This document shows positions 7,532 to 17,181 of a stretch of 38,728 nt of DNA, in pieces. Origin of the DNA: Ruminococcus sp. (lineage in GTDB: Bacteria; Bacillota; Clostridia; Oscillospirales; Ruminococcaceae). The DNA lies in assembly GCA_021200215.1 (NCBI GenBank), contig JAJQGV010000029.1:1-38728 (forward strand), read 5' to 3'. Every line of letters begins with the position of its first letter. Position 1 is the stretch's first letter. Both the position numbers and the translations under genes were made by a program. The notes beneath the pieces are model-generated. The model saw only the letters and a list, made by a program, of their open reading frames with translations. It searched no databases and was not told where the DNA came from.

Positions 7532-9568
7532 TTAATCACTAGATGAGTTTGCAAACATTCTTAGAACTTCTGTTCTAAGCGATGAGTGTTCTACTTTAGA
7601 TAACATAGGGTCATCATTAATGATATTATAGGCGGTATTTTTAGCCATTTCTAAGAGTTCCATGTCGTTTACTAAGTCAGCTATCTTTAATGATGGTAAT
7701 CCGTGTTGACGTTGTCCAAAGAAGTCACCACAACCACGTAGTTTAAAATCTTCTTCAGCGATTTTAAAGCCGTCGGTAGTGGAACACATTATTTTAAGTC
7801 TTTTTTTAGTATCATCGTTTATGTTATCGGTAACTAGTATGCAGGTACTTTTACGTGAACCACGACCTACACGTCCTCTCAATTGATGTAGTTGTGATAG
7901 TCCAAAGCGGTCGGCATTTTCAATTAATATTATCGATGCGTTTGGGACGTCAACTCCCACTTCAATCACCGTAGTACTTACTAAGACGTTTAAGAAACCA
8001 TCTTTAAACTGTTGCATGATGAAATCTTTTTCATCGGGTGACATCTTTCCATGCAATAGACCTACATTAAAGTTTCTGAATGCTCCTGTTGAGATATCAT
8101 GTGCATACTTATAAACCGATTGCAAATCCTCATCGTTATCTTCAATCATAGGGCATACAATATATGCTTGCCCACCTTGTAATAGTTCTTTTATGATGTA
8201 GTTGAACGCTCTCTGCCTAAGTTTTCCAGATACTGCAAAGGTATCTATAGGTTGCCTACCCTTTGGAAGTTCTTTTATAGTAGAGATATCTAAGTCACCG
8301 TATATAATTAAACCTAGAGTTCTTGGAATCGGTGTGGCACTCATGACCAACTTATGTGGATAGTTACCTTTATTAGAAAGTTTTGAACGCTGAGATACTC
8401 CAAAACGATGTTGTTCATCTGTGATTACTAAACCTAAACTTTTAAATATAGTATCTTTTTGAATTAAGGCGTGAGTACCTGCAATTACATCTAGTTCTCC
8501 ATCTTCAATCTGTTGACGGATTAGTTTCTTCTGCTTTACAGTCAGTGAGCCTGTAAGTAATCCCACCCTTACACCTAGTGGTTGTAAAATGTTTACATAG
8601 GTTTGATAGTGTTGCTGTGCTAAAATTTCAGTAGGAGCCATTATGGCACTTTGAAATCCATTCTTATACGCATAGTAACATGATGCTATTGATACTGCCG
8701 TCTTACCACTACCAACATCACCTTGTATTAGTCTGTTCATAGGAGTATCTTTACACATATCTTGAATGATATCATTAATGGCATTCATTTGACCGTTAGT
8801 CATATCAAATGGAAGTTGTGCAAAAAACTCATCTATATTGGTTCGTGCCATAGTACAACCTGTATGATTCCTTTCAGTATTCCTTATAGTAGCCATGCCT
8901 AACTGCAATAGCAAGAGTTCTTCAAATGCTAAACGTTTTCTAGCCATCTTTATATCTTCTATGCTACTAGGAAAGTGTATTGAATGGATAGCCTTTTGAA
9001 AAGATATTAAATCGTTATTAGATAAGATATCTTGGTTTAGTGTTTCAAATGGACTTTGGTCAAAGATTTCTAAACATTGCTTTAGATTGGTATATATCAT
9101 GGCATTAGTTAATCCAGAGGTTAGATGGTATATTGGTTGTAACTTAGTGGGTTCGTTGCTTGGTATTACCGTAGGCGATGTTATCTCTAAATACTCATAG
9201 CCTAAACTTACTTTTCCATAGAATATATACTCACACCCTTTGATTAAACTTTCATGAGCATACACATTGTTGAATATGGTAACGTAGAAGTAGTTATGAG
9301 TTTCTGATTCCTCAATTAAGGATTTATATATCATAAACTTTCCAGTGGATATTAAAATTTTTTCTATAACCGTTCCCTTAACAGCATACTTATGCCCTAT
9401 TTGACTTGAGTATATTGGTACGGGGTTAGAATAGTCGATGTAGTTTCTAGGATAGTAACATAGTAAATCGTATGGAGTATATATATTTAACTTATTATAC
9501 TTTTCTAAACGCTTTTTACCTATCTTAGGTAAACATTCTATAGATTTAAATAGTTCTGACATAGACAC
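7532..9568 (-). CDS. recG: ATP-dependent DNA helicase RecG
   Basis: RLIQGDVGSGKTAVS, ITDEQHRFGVSQR, MSATPIPRTL, LHQLRGRVGRG. Confidence 0.97.
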   Translation of the reverse strand: MSMSELFKSIECLPKIGKKRLEKYNKLNIYTPYDLLCYYPRNYIDYSNPVPIYSSQIGHKYAVKGTVIEKILISTGKFMIYKSLIEESETHNYFYVTIFNNVYAHESLIKGCEYIFYGKVSLGYEYLEITSPTVIPSNEPTKLQPIYHLTSGLTNAMIYTNLKQCLEIFDQSPFETLNQDILSNNDLISFQKAIHSIHFPSSIEDIKMARKRLAFEELLLLQLGMATIRNTERNHTGCTMARTNIDEFFAQLPFDMTNGQMNAINDIIQDMCKDTPMNRLIQGDVGSGKTAVSIASCYYAYKNGFQSAIMAPTEILAQQHYQTYVNILQPLGVRVGLLTGSLTVKQKKLIRQQIEDGELDVIAGTHALIQKDTIFKSLGLVITDEQHRFGVSQRSKLSNKGNYPHKLVMSATPIPRTLGLIIYGDLDISTIKELPKGRQPIDTFAVSGKLRQRAFNYIIKELLQGGQAYIVCPMIEDNDEDLQSVYKYAHDISTGAFRNFNVGLLHGKMSPDEKDFIMQQFKDGFLNVLVSTTVIEVGVDVPNASIILIENADRFGLSQLHQLRGRVGRGSRKSTCILVTDNINDDTKKRLKIMCSTTDGFKIAEEDFKLRGCGDFFGQRQHGLPSLKIADLVNDMELLEMAKNTAYNIINDDPMLSKVEHSSLRTEVLRMFANSSSD

Positions 9569-9818
9569 ACTTCCTTAATTAATATACAAATAACTATTTT
9601 AAATATACAACATATAGTTTTGTGTGTCAATAGAGATTTGTACTATTATTTTCTAATACTTGTATATTATACCAAAATATTACCCTAATAATAATAGATA
9701 TCTATAGTTATTGTGGCTAAAGGAATAATATTTCAAAAATTGTTTGAATAAAAATTTTAAATGAGTTAATAATACTATTACTTAGAAAACACATCTAAGT
9801 TGAAAAGAGGTGTTATCA

Positions 9819-10028
9819 ATGTGGGATAAAATCGCATTATTACTCCTCATAATAGGTGGAGTAAACTGGGGATTGGTGGGAATATTCAGTTTTGACCTCG
9901 TAGCGTGGCTATTCGGTGGAACTGGTGCATTGTTAAGTAGGATTATCTATATATTAGTAGCTATTTCTGCAGTATGGTGCATTTCACTTCTCTTTAGAGA
10001 TAGCAATGAGTTAGGTCATTCAACTTAA
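9819..10028 (+). CDS. DUF378 small membrane protein
   Basis: LLIIGGVNWGLVGIFSFDLVAWLFGG...SRIIYILVAISAVW pattern; ATG at 9819. Confidence 0.85.
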   Translation: MWDKIALLLLIIGGVNWGLVGIFSFDLVAWLFGGTGALLSRIIYILVAISAVWCISLLFRDSNELGHST

Positions 10029-10054
10029 TAGAAAACACTTCCCCTAAATTTGTG

Positions 10055-10109
10055 CTTTCTACACTATAATACTTTATATTAAAGTTTGCGTATCTTTTAG
10101 TGTAGAAAG
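10055..10109. repeat. Long-loop inverted repeat downstream of DUF378 gene
   Basis: CTTTCTACACT (10055-10065) / AGTGTAGAAAG (10099-10109), with a small ACTTTA/TAAAGT hairpin in the loop. Confidence 0.7.
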
Positions 10110-10244
10110 TGCATACTACATATTAATATAGGCTATTTCAATTAATTTTCACAATATTATCATAAAACTATCACAATATTAAAGTATGATGAACCCATAA
10201 AGAAAGATAAATATATATGTAGAACATTCACACAAGAAAGAGAG

Positions 10245-10316
10245 AAAACCTCGCTGAAAGAGGTTTTTTAACCACTTTAAGCGGTTTGTATTAGAGGTAC
10301 AAACCACTATTTTTTT
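10245..10316 (+). terminator. Two tandem terminator-like hairpins just upstream of the ComEA-like gene
   Basis: AAAACCTC-gctgaaa-GAGGTTTT followed by T's; GGTTTGTA-ttagagg-TACAAACC followed within 4 nt by a T7 run. Confidence 0.65.
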
Positions 10317-10335
10317 GCCTTTAGGAGATTTTTAT

Positions 10336-11190
10336 ATGGATAGAAATACTATCACTTTTTTAATACTATGTGTAAGTATAATAACAATAGTATTTGCAAT
10401 ATATTCTTACAACAATAAAAAGTATGATGAACTATCTACTATGGCAGTGCTTCCCATTGATGATACTTCTAGTACTGAATATGTAGTATCTACCACCAAA
10501 GATGCGGGCACTTATGTAATATCAGAAAAGACTTCTACTGTTGATACCGTTATAAATACTACCGTTTCTAATACCGTAACAACCTCTATTTTAAGTACTA
10601 CTACCACTGTTACTACTACTACAACCACTACTAAATCTAGTACTACCGTTATGAGCGTATCTTTTCCAATTTCGTTGAATGCAATTACTCTTGAAGAGTT
10701 GACATACATTAAGGGTATAGGTAATGTTACTGCTCAAAAGATTATAGACTACAGAAACAGCATAGGATATTTTACTTCAAGGTATCAACTACTAGAGATT
10801 AACGGTATAGGCGAAAGTAAGATGAACACTATTATGCAATATACATACATTGAAAATGAAGATTTAAACTATAATAGTAATGATGAATCTAATAATCAAG
10901 GTGGCAACGTTATAGATTATAATCAAGATGATGCTATATACTATAGTAATGAGGACTATCTACCAGTGGAAGAGGTTACTGAACCTGTTGTGCAATATCC
11001 TATAAACTTAAATACCGCTACAGTAGATGAACTATGCTTAATTCCTAATGTGGATATTACTATCGCTCAAGGTATAGTATCGCTACGTGATACCATTCAA
11101 TACTTTTCTAGTCCATATGAACTCTTATACGTTGATGGCATAAGCGAGGACTTTCTTAATCAGATTATAGAGTACGTATCTGTTGAGTAA
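10336..11190 (+). CDS. Membrane-anchored protein with Thr-rich linker and two ComEA-type helix-hairpin-helix domains
   Basis: N-terminal TM; TTTTVTTTTTTTKSS linker; LNAITLEELTYIKGIGNVTAQKIIDYRNSIGYF and LNTATVDELCLIPNVDITIAQGIVSLRDTIQYF. Confidence 0.8.
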   Translation: MDRNTITFLILCVSIITIVFAIYSYNNKKYDELSTMAVLPIDDTSSTEYVVSTTKDAGTYVISEKTSTVDTVINTTVSNTVTTSILSTTTTVTTTTTTTKSSTTVMSVSFPISLNAITLEELTYIKGIGNVTAQKIIDYRNSIGYFTSRYQLLEINGIGESKMNTIMQYTYIENEDLNYNSNDESNNQGGNVIDYNQDDAIYYSNEDYLPVEEVTEPVVQYPINLNTATVDELCLIPNVDITIAQGIVSLRDTIQYFSSPYELLYVDGISEDFLNQIIEYVSVE

Positions 11191-11292
11191 AATTTTTCAC
11201 AATTTAAGTGTATAATATTCATTAAAAAAACAAACAATATAACCAATACAGCAATATATCAGCTGTTCTATTATGTAAGGAGTTTTTTTATT

Positions 11293-11823
11293 ATGAAAGC
11301 AACAGGTATTGTAAGACGCATTGACGACCTTGGTAGAGTAGTTATTCCTAAAGAAATCCGCCGTACAATGCGTATTAGAGAGGGTGACCCCCTCGAAATT
11401 TACACAAGTAACGATGGCGAAGTTATATTTAAAAAATACTCCGCTATTAGCGAAATGTATGAGAATGCATCTCAAGTAGCTGATATCCTATATAGGCTAT
11501 CGAATTGCCCTACTATAGTATTCGACCGTGACCATGTAGTAGCAGTATCAGGAGTTCAAAAGAAAGAGTATCTTGAAAGACGTGTGTCCCATGCTTTAGA
11601 AGAGTTGATGGAAGGAAGAAAACAATACTTTTCCGACGGTAATTCAACCTTTATGTCTATTGAAGGTATTGATAAGTCTGCTATAGCTTGTGTACCAATA
11701 CTATCTAATGGCGATGTTACTGGTGCAGTTGCATTCTTAGAGAATCAAAAGGGTGCAGTTACGGAACTTCAAAAGAGTCTAATACTTGCAGGTTCTCAAT
11801 TTTTAGGAAAACAGTTAGAATAG
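11293..11823 (+). CDS. spoVT: Stage V sporulation protein T (AbrB + GAF)
   Basis: MKATGIVRRIDDLGRVVIPKEIRRTMRIREGDPLEIY and C-terminal GAF-like region. Confidence 0.93.
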   Translation: MKATGIVRRIDDLGRVVIPKEIRRTMRIREGDPLEIYTSNDGEVIFKKYSAISEMYENASQVADILYRLSNCPTIVFDRDHVVAVSGVQKKEYLERRVSHALEELMEGRKQYFSDGNSTFMSIEGIDKSAIACVPILSNGDVTGAVAFLENQKGAVTELQKSLILAGSQFLGKQLE

Positions 11824-11847
11824 TATACTATACTATAAAAAATATTA

Positions 11848-11876
11848 GCCCGATATCTTATTATGTTATATCGGGC
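11848..11876 (+). terminator. Intrinsic terminator after spoVT
   Basis: GCCCGATAT...ATATCGGGC stem. Confidence 0.65.
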
Positions 11877-12060
11877 ATAATTTTAACTAATATTAATCTT
11901 AATAAGAACTTCCTAAGAACGTTATGTGTATCGATAAGTATATTGCAAACTTCCAGCCTTGGTAATGTAGTTCATGTTATACCTATAGAGATGGCAATTT
12001 TCTTGCTTAAATTATATAAAAAAACTCAAAGTGCTATACAACACTCTGAGTTTTAACTAT

Positions 12061-12141
12061 GCGGGTGACAGGACTTGAACCTGCACACCTCTCGGCATGA
12101 GAACCTAAATCTCACGTGTCTGCCAATTTCACCACACCCGC
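12061..12141 (-). tRNA. tRNA-Leu(UAG)
   Basis: Minus strand GCGGGTGTGGTGAAATTGGCAGACACG...TGAGATTTAGGTTCTCA...GGTTCAAGTCCTGTCACCCGC; long variable arm; anticodon TAG. Confidence 0.93.
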
Positions 12142-12280
12142 TTTTATTATGTTTTTAGTACCCTCTCTTGAGTACTTTTATAGTATATCACATATTTAGA
12201 TAAAAGTCAAGGGTTTTTTAAAATTTTTTTTAATTTTATTTAGTTTTTACTTAATGCATACAAATCTCTCGATTTCTCTG

Positions 12281-12309
12281 TTGACTTTTATTCAAAATGA
12301 TTATATAAT
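12281..12309 (+). promoter_or_regulatory. Sigma-A promoter of ppk1
   Basis: TTGACT, 17-nt spacer, TATAAT. Confidence 0.75.
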
Positions 12310-12350
12310 AGTACTAAATTAGAATATTTTTTCTAAATGGAGGAATTTTT

Positions 12351-14498
12351 ATGGCAGAACCACAGATTTTTGATAACAGAGAACTCTCTTGGCTTAAGTT
12401 CAATGAAAGAGTTCTTGAAGAAGCACAAGATAGTAAAGTCCCATTACTTGAAAGACTATCGTTTATATCTATATTTCAAACTAATTTAGATGAGTTCTTT
12501 ATGGTTAGAGTTGGCTCTCTTTATGACCAAATGCTTATAGACAAGGACGCTAGGGAAAACAAAACTAATATGACCGCTAAACAACAACTTTCAAAGATAT
12601 TTGAGCGTGTAAAACAACTTGAGCCTATAAAAGATGTTACCTATAAGAAGATTATGGAGGAACTCGAAAGTTTACACGGTTTAAAACATATTAGTTTTAA
12701 AAACGCAACCCCAGATGAGTTAAAGTATTTAGATGCCTATTTCCATCATGAGGTTAGACCTTTAGTATCCCCTTTGATTATAGACAAGCGTCACCCATTC
12801 CCATTTTTAAACAACAAACAGATATATACTATCGTTCATCTTGATAGTAAATCTAGTGTGAAGATTGGTATAGTTCCTAACGTTAGTGCTTTAAAAAGAG
12901 TTATATCTTTAGGTAACGGTGGTAAGAGATTTATATTATTAGAAGATGTACTTCTACACTATGCTGACGAAATATTTGAAAATTACAAGGTTCTTGACAA
13001 GACTATCATTAGAATTACTAGAAATGCAGATATCAATGAAAATGAGATTCAGTTCGATGATGACGAGGACGGAACGTTTCGTGATGTTATGGAGATTTTA
13101 GTTAAAAAGAGAAAGAAACTTTCTCCTATTAGGTTACAACTTGCAAACTCTTTGAATCCTGTGGCCTTCGATTATCTTTGCAAGATGCTTGAACTTAGTG
13201 AAAATCAAATATTTTTCACTAAAGCACCTTTAGATTTTTCCTTTGTGTATTCTTTTAATGACGTCCTAAAAGATAAATCTTTAGTTTTCAATAGGTTAGT
13301 TCCACAAACTTCCTCTAGTGTTACTAGACGTACTTCTATGATTAATCAAATTAAGCAGAAGGATTTGTTACTATCGTATCCATATGAAAGTATTAAGTCT
13401 TTTATTAGGTTGTTGACTGAAGCATCTTTTGATGATAGTGTAGTATCTATTAAGATTACTCTCTACAGAGTAGCAAAACATAGTCAAATTATTGATGCCC
13501 TTGTCAATGCTGCCGAAAATGGAAAGAACGTCTTAGTATTAGTAGAACTTCGTGCAAGATTCGATGAGGAAAATAATATAGGTTGGTCGAAACGCCTTGA
13601 AAGTGCTGGTTGTACCGTTATATATGGCCCTAAGAACATAAAAGTACACTCTAAACTATTATTGATTACTCGCAAAACTAAAGATAGTACTGAATATATC
13701 ACGCAGGTGGGAACTGGTAACTACAACGAAAAGACCTCTACATTATATACTGATTTATCTTTAATGACTGCCAATGTTGAGATTGCTCTAAACGCTTTAG
13801 ATGTGTTTAATTCATTGTCATTAGGACATCTAGTTGAAAGTTCTAAACATTTACTAGTTGCTCCAAACTGTCTTCAGAACAACGTAATTGACATGATTGA
13901 CCATGAGATTCAATTGGCTAATCAAGGTGAACCTGCTTATATCGGTATTAAGATAAATTCTCTATCTGATAAGAAGATTATTTTAAAACTCGCTGAGGCT
14001 TCTCAAGCTGGTGTTAAGGTCGATTTGGTGGTTAGAGGTATATGTTGTTTAATCTCTGGTATTAAAGGTCTAACCGATAATATTACTATCCATAGTATAG
14101 TAGGTAGATATCTTGAACATAGCAGAATATATATCTTTGGTACTCATGAAAGATGTAAGATATATATCAGTTCTGCCGACTACATGACTAGAAATACCGT
14201 CCGCCGTGTTGAGGTCGCTGTACCAATATATGACTCCGATATTAAAGAACGTCTTTGGAATATGTTCCAAACTATATTTAACGATAATGTTAAGACTAGA
14301 GTTCAATTACCTGACGGAACTTACAAGAAGATTAAACCTAAAAAAGGTGAAGTTCCTTTAGATAGTCAAGTATATCTATTTAATCAAGCCTACGAAAACG
14401 CTAGAATAGTTCAAGAACAACACGATGCTAAAGCATTAGATAGTCAATCTTTTAAGAATGATAACAACTTCTTTAATATGTTCCTAAAACAAGATTGA
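12351..14498 (+). CDS. ppk1: Polyphosphate kinase 1
   Basis: FDNRELSWLKFNERVLEEA, IKITLYRVAKHSQI, VHSKLLLITRK, TGNYNEKTSTLYTDLSLMT, SADYMTRNTVRRVEVAVPI. Confidence 0.97.
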   Translation: MAEPQIFDNRELSWLKFNERVLEEAQDSKVPLLERLSFISIFQTNLDEFFMVRVGSLYDQMLIDKDARENKTNMTAKQQLSKIFERVKQLEPIKDVTYKKIMEELESLHGLKHISFKNATPDELKYLDAYFHHEVRPLVSPLIIDKRHPFPFLNNKQIYTIVHLDSKSSVKIGIVPNVSALKRVISLGNGGKRFILLEDVLLHYADEIFENYKVLDKTIIRITRNADINENEIQFDDDEDGTFRDVMEILVKKRKKLSPIRLQLANSLNPVAFDYLCKMLELSENQIFFTKAPLDFSFVYSFNDVLKDKSLVFNRLVPQTSSSVTRRTSMINQIKQKDLLLSYPYESIKSFIRLLTEASFDDSVVSIKITLYRVAKHSQIIDALVNAAENGKNVLVLVELRARFDEENNIGWSKRLESAGCTVIYGPKNIKVHSKLLLITRKTKDSTEYITQVGTGNYNEKTSTLYTDLSLMTANVEIALNALDVFNSLSLGHLVESSKHLLVAPNCLQNNVIDMIDHEIQLANQGEPAYIGIKINSLSDKKIILKLAEASQAGVKVDLVVRGICCLISGIKGLTDNITIHSIVGRYLEHSRIYIFGTHERCKIYISSADYMTRNTVRRVEVAVPIYDSDIKERLWNMFQTIFNDNVKTRVQLPDGTYKKIKPKKGEVPLDSQVYLFNQAYENARIVQEQHDAKALDSQSFKNDNNFFNMFLKQD

Positions 14499-14506
14499 TA
14501 TGTGAT

Positions 14507-14540
14507 TCAAAAAAATTCCCTATTATAGGGATTTTTTTGT
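14507..14540 (+). terminator. Intrinsic terminator after ppk1
   Basis: aaaaaaTTCCCTATtatAGGGATTTTTTTG. Confidence 0.8.
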
Positions 14541-14558
14541 CTAAATTATTAAAAACTA

Positions 14559-14587
14559 TTGACTTTTTATCTTATTTATTGTATAAT
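14559..14587 (+). promoter_or_regulatory. Sigma-A promoter of dockerin protein
   Basis: TTGACT, 17-nt spacer, TATAAT. Confidence 0.7.
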
Positions 14588-14667
14588 AATACTATTGTAT
14601 TAGTTAGTTTAATCTTCCAAGTTATAAAGTTTAGGGTTATATTATATCTATATTGGAGGATTTTTAA

Positions 14668-15531
14668 ATGAAAGTAAAAAAGTTTTTATCTAGTATGATG
14701 GCTGTTACTCTTGTAAGTGCTACTATGGGCATTGTAGATACTGTTCTAATTGCTGATGCAGAAATAGCTGATAGCTATACTGCTTCGTTACAAGGTCAAA
14801 TTATTGATACTGGTTTTTGGGACGATAGTTATGCCTCTTGTACTGTAACTGGTGATGGTACTTATTCTGTATCATATACTTATACAGGTGTAGGTGGAAC
14901 TACTAACTCTGAAACCACTGATACTTGCTTGATGTTAAAATTTGATTTTAACGTTTATAATGTTAGTTCTAGTGGTGACTTAGCTGAAACAGGTATCGTT
15001 ATCGACATCAATTCAGTAGATGTTGATGGCACTAGTTTAAACTATAGTGGTTCTTCATCTAACAGTAACGCTTACAGAGTAGATGATGATGGCAAAACTA
15101 TTCGTCATAATATCTATAATCTTTGGTCTACTGGACAAGATACTACTGATATAGATAACTTTACTATTACAGAGGGTCAAACTTTGACCGTAAGCTTTAC
15201 TGTAAGTGGTCTTGAAGATGCTATTGAACAGGCTAAAGTCTTAGCTGGTGAAATTACCGACAGTGATAACGATGATAATACATCTTTATCTTTACTTGAT
15301 GATGTAAACCTTGATGGTAAGGTTAATACTGCCGATTTATTAACTCTTAAAAGGTATCTACTAGGTTTAAGTGATGATGAAAGTATATGCTCTTATGGGG
15401 ATATAAATCTTGATGGCAAAACTAACACCGCTGACTTACTAATGCTTAAAAGATATCTATTAGGTTTAGTAGATTTAACTACTACAAGTACATCTGATTC
15501 TAATGATATTGATACAACATTACTATCTTAA
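14668..15531 (+). CDS. Secreted protein with full two-repeat dockerin (N-terminal beta-rich, cohesin/CBM-like region uncertain)
   Basis: Signal peptide; DVNLDGKVNTADLLTLKRYLLGL and GDINLDGKTNTADLLMLKRYLLGL. Confidence 0.85.
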   Translation: MKVKKFLSSMMAVTLVSATMGIVDTVLIADAEIADSYTASLQGQIIDTGFWDDSYASCTVTGDGTYSVSYTYTGVGGTTNSETTDTCLMLKFDFNVYNVSSSGDLAETGIVIDINSVDVDGTSLNYSGSSSNSNAYRVDDDGKTIRHNIYNLWSTGQDTTDIDNFTITEGQTLTVSFTVSGLEDAIEQAKVLAGEITDSDNDDNTSLSLLDDVNLDGKVNTADLLTLKRYLLGLSDDESICSYGDINLDGKTNTADLLMLKRYLLGLVDLTTTSTSDSNDIDTTLLS

Positions 15532-15580
15532 GGTATCAAAGAAGAATATTGTGTTTAGACTTTTTTTGAATATATGTTAA

Positions 15581-15607
15581 AAAGGACGTTTTTTGACGTC
15601 CTTTTTT
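15581..15607. terminator. Bidirectional intrinsic terminator
   Basis: AAAGGACGT-ttttttg-ACGTCCTTT flanked by A and T runs, convergent genes. Confidence 0.8.
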
Positions 15608-15960
15608 TATTTATCCTTGGGTTTGAATATTAATGACATTAGTAGACCGAACAGCAATGATGCAGTTATTCCTGCAGATGCTGAGGTTAAGCCACCCATA
15701 AATATGCCTAAGAATCCATCTTTGTCTACGGACTTACGAACTCCTTCTGCCAATGTGTGACCAAATCCTAACAGTGGAACACTTGCTCCTGCACCTGCAA
15801 AATCTACTAAAGGTTTGTACCACCCGAATGCCGATATTATTACCCCAGCTACTACGTAGGATACTAATATTCTCGCTGGAGTTAGTTTAGTATAGTCTAT
15901 TAAAAGTTGACCTATTGCACATATAACTCCTCCTATAATGAAAGCCCATACATAATCCAA
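15607..15960 (-). CDS. spoVAE: Stage V sporulation protein AE
   Basis: FIIGGVICAIGQLLIDYTKLTPARILVSYVVAGVI, FAGAGASVPLLGFGHTLAEGV. Confidence 0.92.
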   Translation of the reverse strand: MDYVWAFIIGGVICAIGQLLIDYTKLTPARILVSYVVAGVIISAFGWYKPLVDFAGAGASVPLLGFGHTLAEGVRKSVDKDGFLGIFMGGLTSASAGITASLLFGLLMSLIFKPKDK

Positions 15961-15973
15961 AAAAAATCACTCC

Positions 15974-16990
15974 TTATATAATATCATGTGATAGGTGTAT
16001 CAGATGTGCAATACCTGGAATACTCTCTCCTTGTTGTAATAGCATGGTAGACATCAATGCACCAGTGGACATGAATAGAACGTTCTTTAGTTCACCCGTT
16101 TGAATCTTTGGTAGCCAATATGCACACAAGATACTTGCTGAACACCCACAACCAGAACCTCCTGCGTGTTTATCTTGACGGTCGATATCGAACATCATAA
16201 CGCCACAATCTGCGTGTTGTGTAGATATATCTATATTATCTTTCTGTAGTAACTCTATTAAGAGCTTACTGCCTACTATACCTAAATCGCCTGTAACTAT
16301 GTTGTCAAAGTCTGATGGTTTATAGCCAGTATCATTTAGGTAAGTTTTAATGGTATCTGCGGCAGATGGTGCCATTGCTGAACCCATATTGTTTACGTCT
16401 GTTATGCCTAAGTCTACTATTTTACCTATGCAACCGCCTACAATGTAAGGTGGTTTCTTTTCATGGCTTACTACTACTGCTCCAGAAGCGGTACAAGTCC
16501 ACTGTGCTGTTGGAGTCCTTTGACCTCCATAGGATATAGGGAATCTGAACTGACGTTCTGCCGTCGAAAAGTGAGAAGATGTTGCACATACTATGTTATC
16601 TGCTAAAGAGTTATCCATGTTCATAGATGCTAATAGAATACCTTCTGTCATAGTGGAACACGCTCCATATATTCCAAAAAATGGAATTTCTAAATCTCTA
16701 ATGCCGTAGGTTGTACTTGTACATTGGTTTATTAAATCACCTGAAAACATAAAGTCTATATCTTCGGTACTTAGATTAGCTTTCTGTATTGCTCTTTCTA
16801 TAGTTTGACCTTGCATAGTACTTTCTGCCTTTTCCCAACTATCTTGACCAAAGTGACTATCTTCTTCGATAACATCAAAGTATTCACTAAGATTTCCATC
16901 ACCTTCTTCTTTACCTACCGTAGATGAGTATGATTTTATATTTGGTGGTGTAGTAAATACCATACTTCTACTTGATAACTTTTTTGACAT
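15974..16990 (-). CDS. spoVAD: Stage V sporulation protein AD
   Basis: Thiolase-like fold protein: FGIYGACSTMTEGILLASM, VCATSSHFSTAERQFRFPISYGGQRTPTAQWT, GGSGCGCSASILCAYWLP. Confidence 0.95.
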   Translation of the reverse strand: MSKKLSSRSMVFTTPPNIKSYSSTVGKEEGDGNLSEYFDVIEEDSHFGQDSWEKAESTMQGQTIERAIQKANLSTEDIDFMFSGDLINQCTSTTYGIRDLEIPFFGIYGACSTMTEGILLASMNMDNSLADNIVCATSSHFSTAERQFRFPISYGGQRTPTAQWTCTASGAVVVSHEKKPPYIVGGCIGKIVDLGITDVNNMGSAMAPSAADTIKTYLNDTGYKPSDFDNIVTGDLGIVGSKLLIELLQKDNIDISTQHADCGVMMFDIDRQDKHAGGSGCGCSASILCAYWLPKIQTGELKNVLFMSTGALMSTMLLQQGESIPGIAHLIHLSHDII

Positions 16991-17181
16991 ATTTTTTAAT
17001 CACTCCTTATGCTTAAAATATATTATGAGTAATGTTATTATTCCCTTTAGTCTATAATAATACACTTTAAAAAAATTTTTAAAAAATATGTACGTTTTAA
17101 TGCATAAAATACCCTATTTTGCACCCTATTATGAAAGGACTTTTTTAAAATCCTTTAGATAAATGCTTTGGAGGTGTTTTT

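Noticed and set aside
10512-10709. Minus-strand ORF with VVVVVVTVVVVL tract
   Set aside because: Antisense of the Thr-rich linker of the ComEA-like gene; composition artefact.
11197-11475. 92-aa minus-strand ORF overlapping spoVT
   Set aside because: Antisense to the conserved AbrB domain region; no domain or RBS support.
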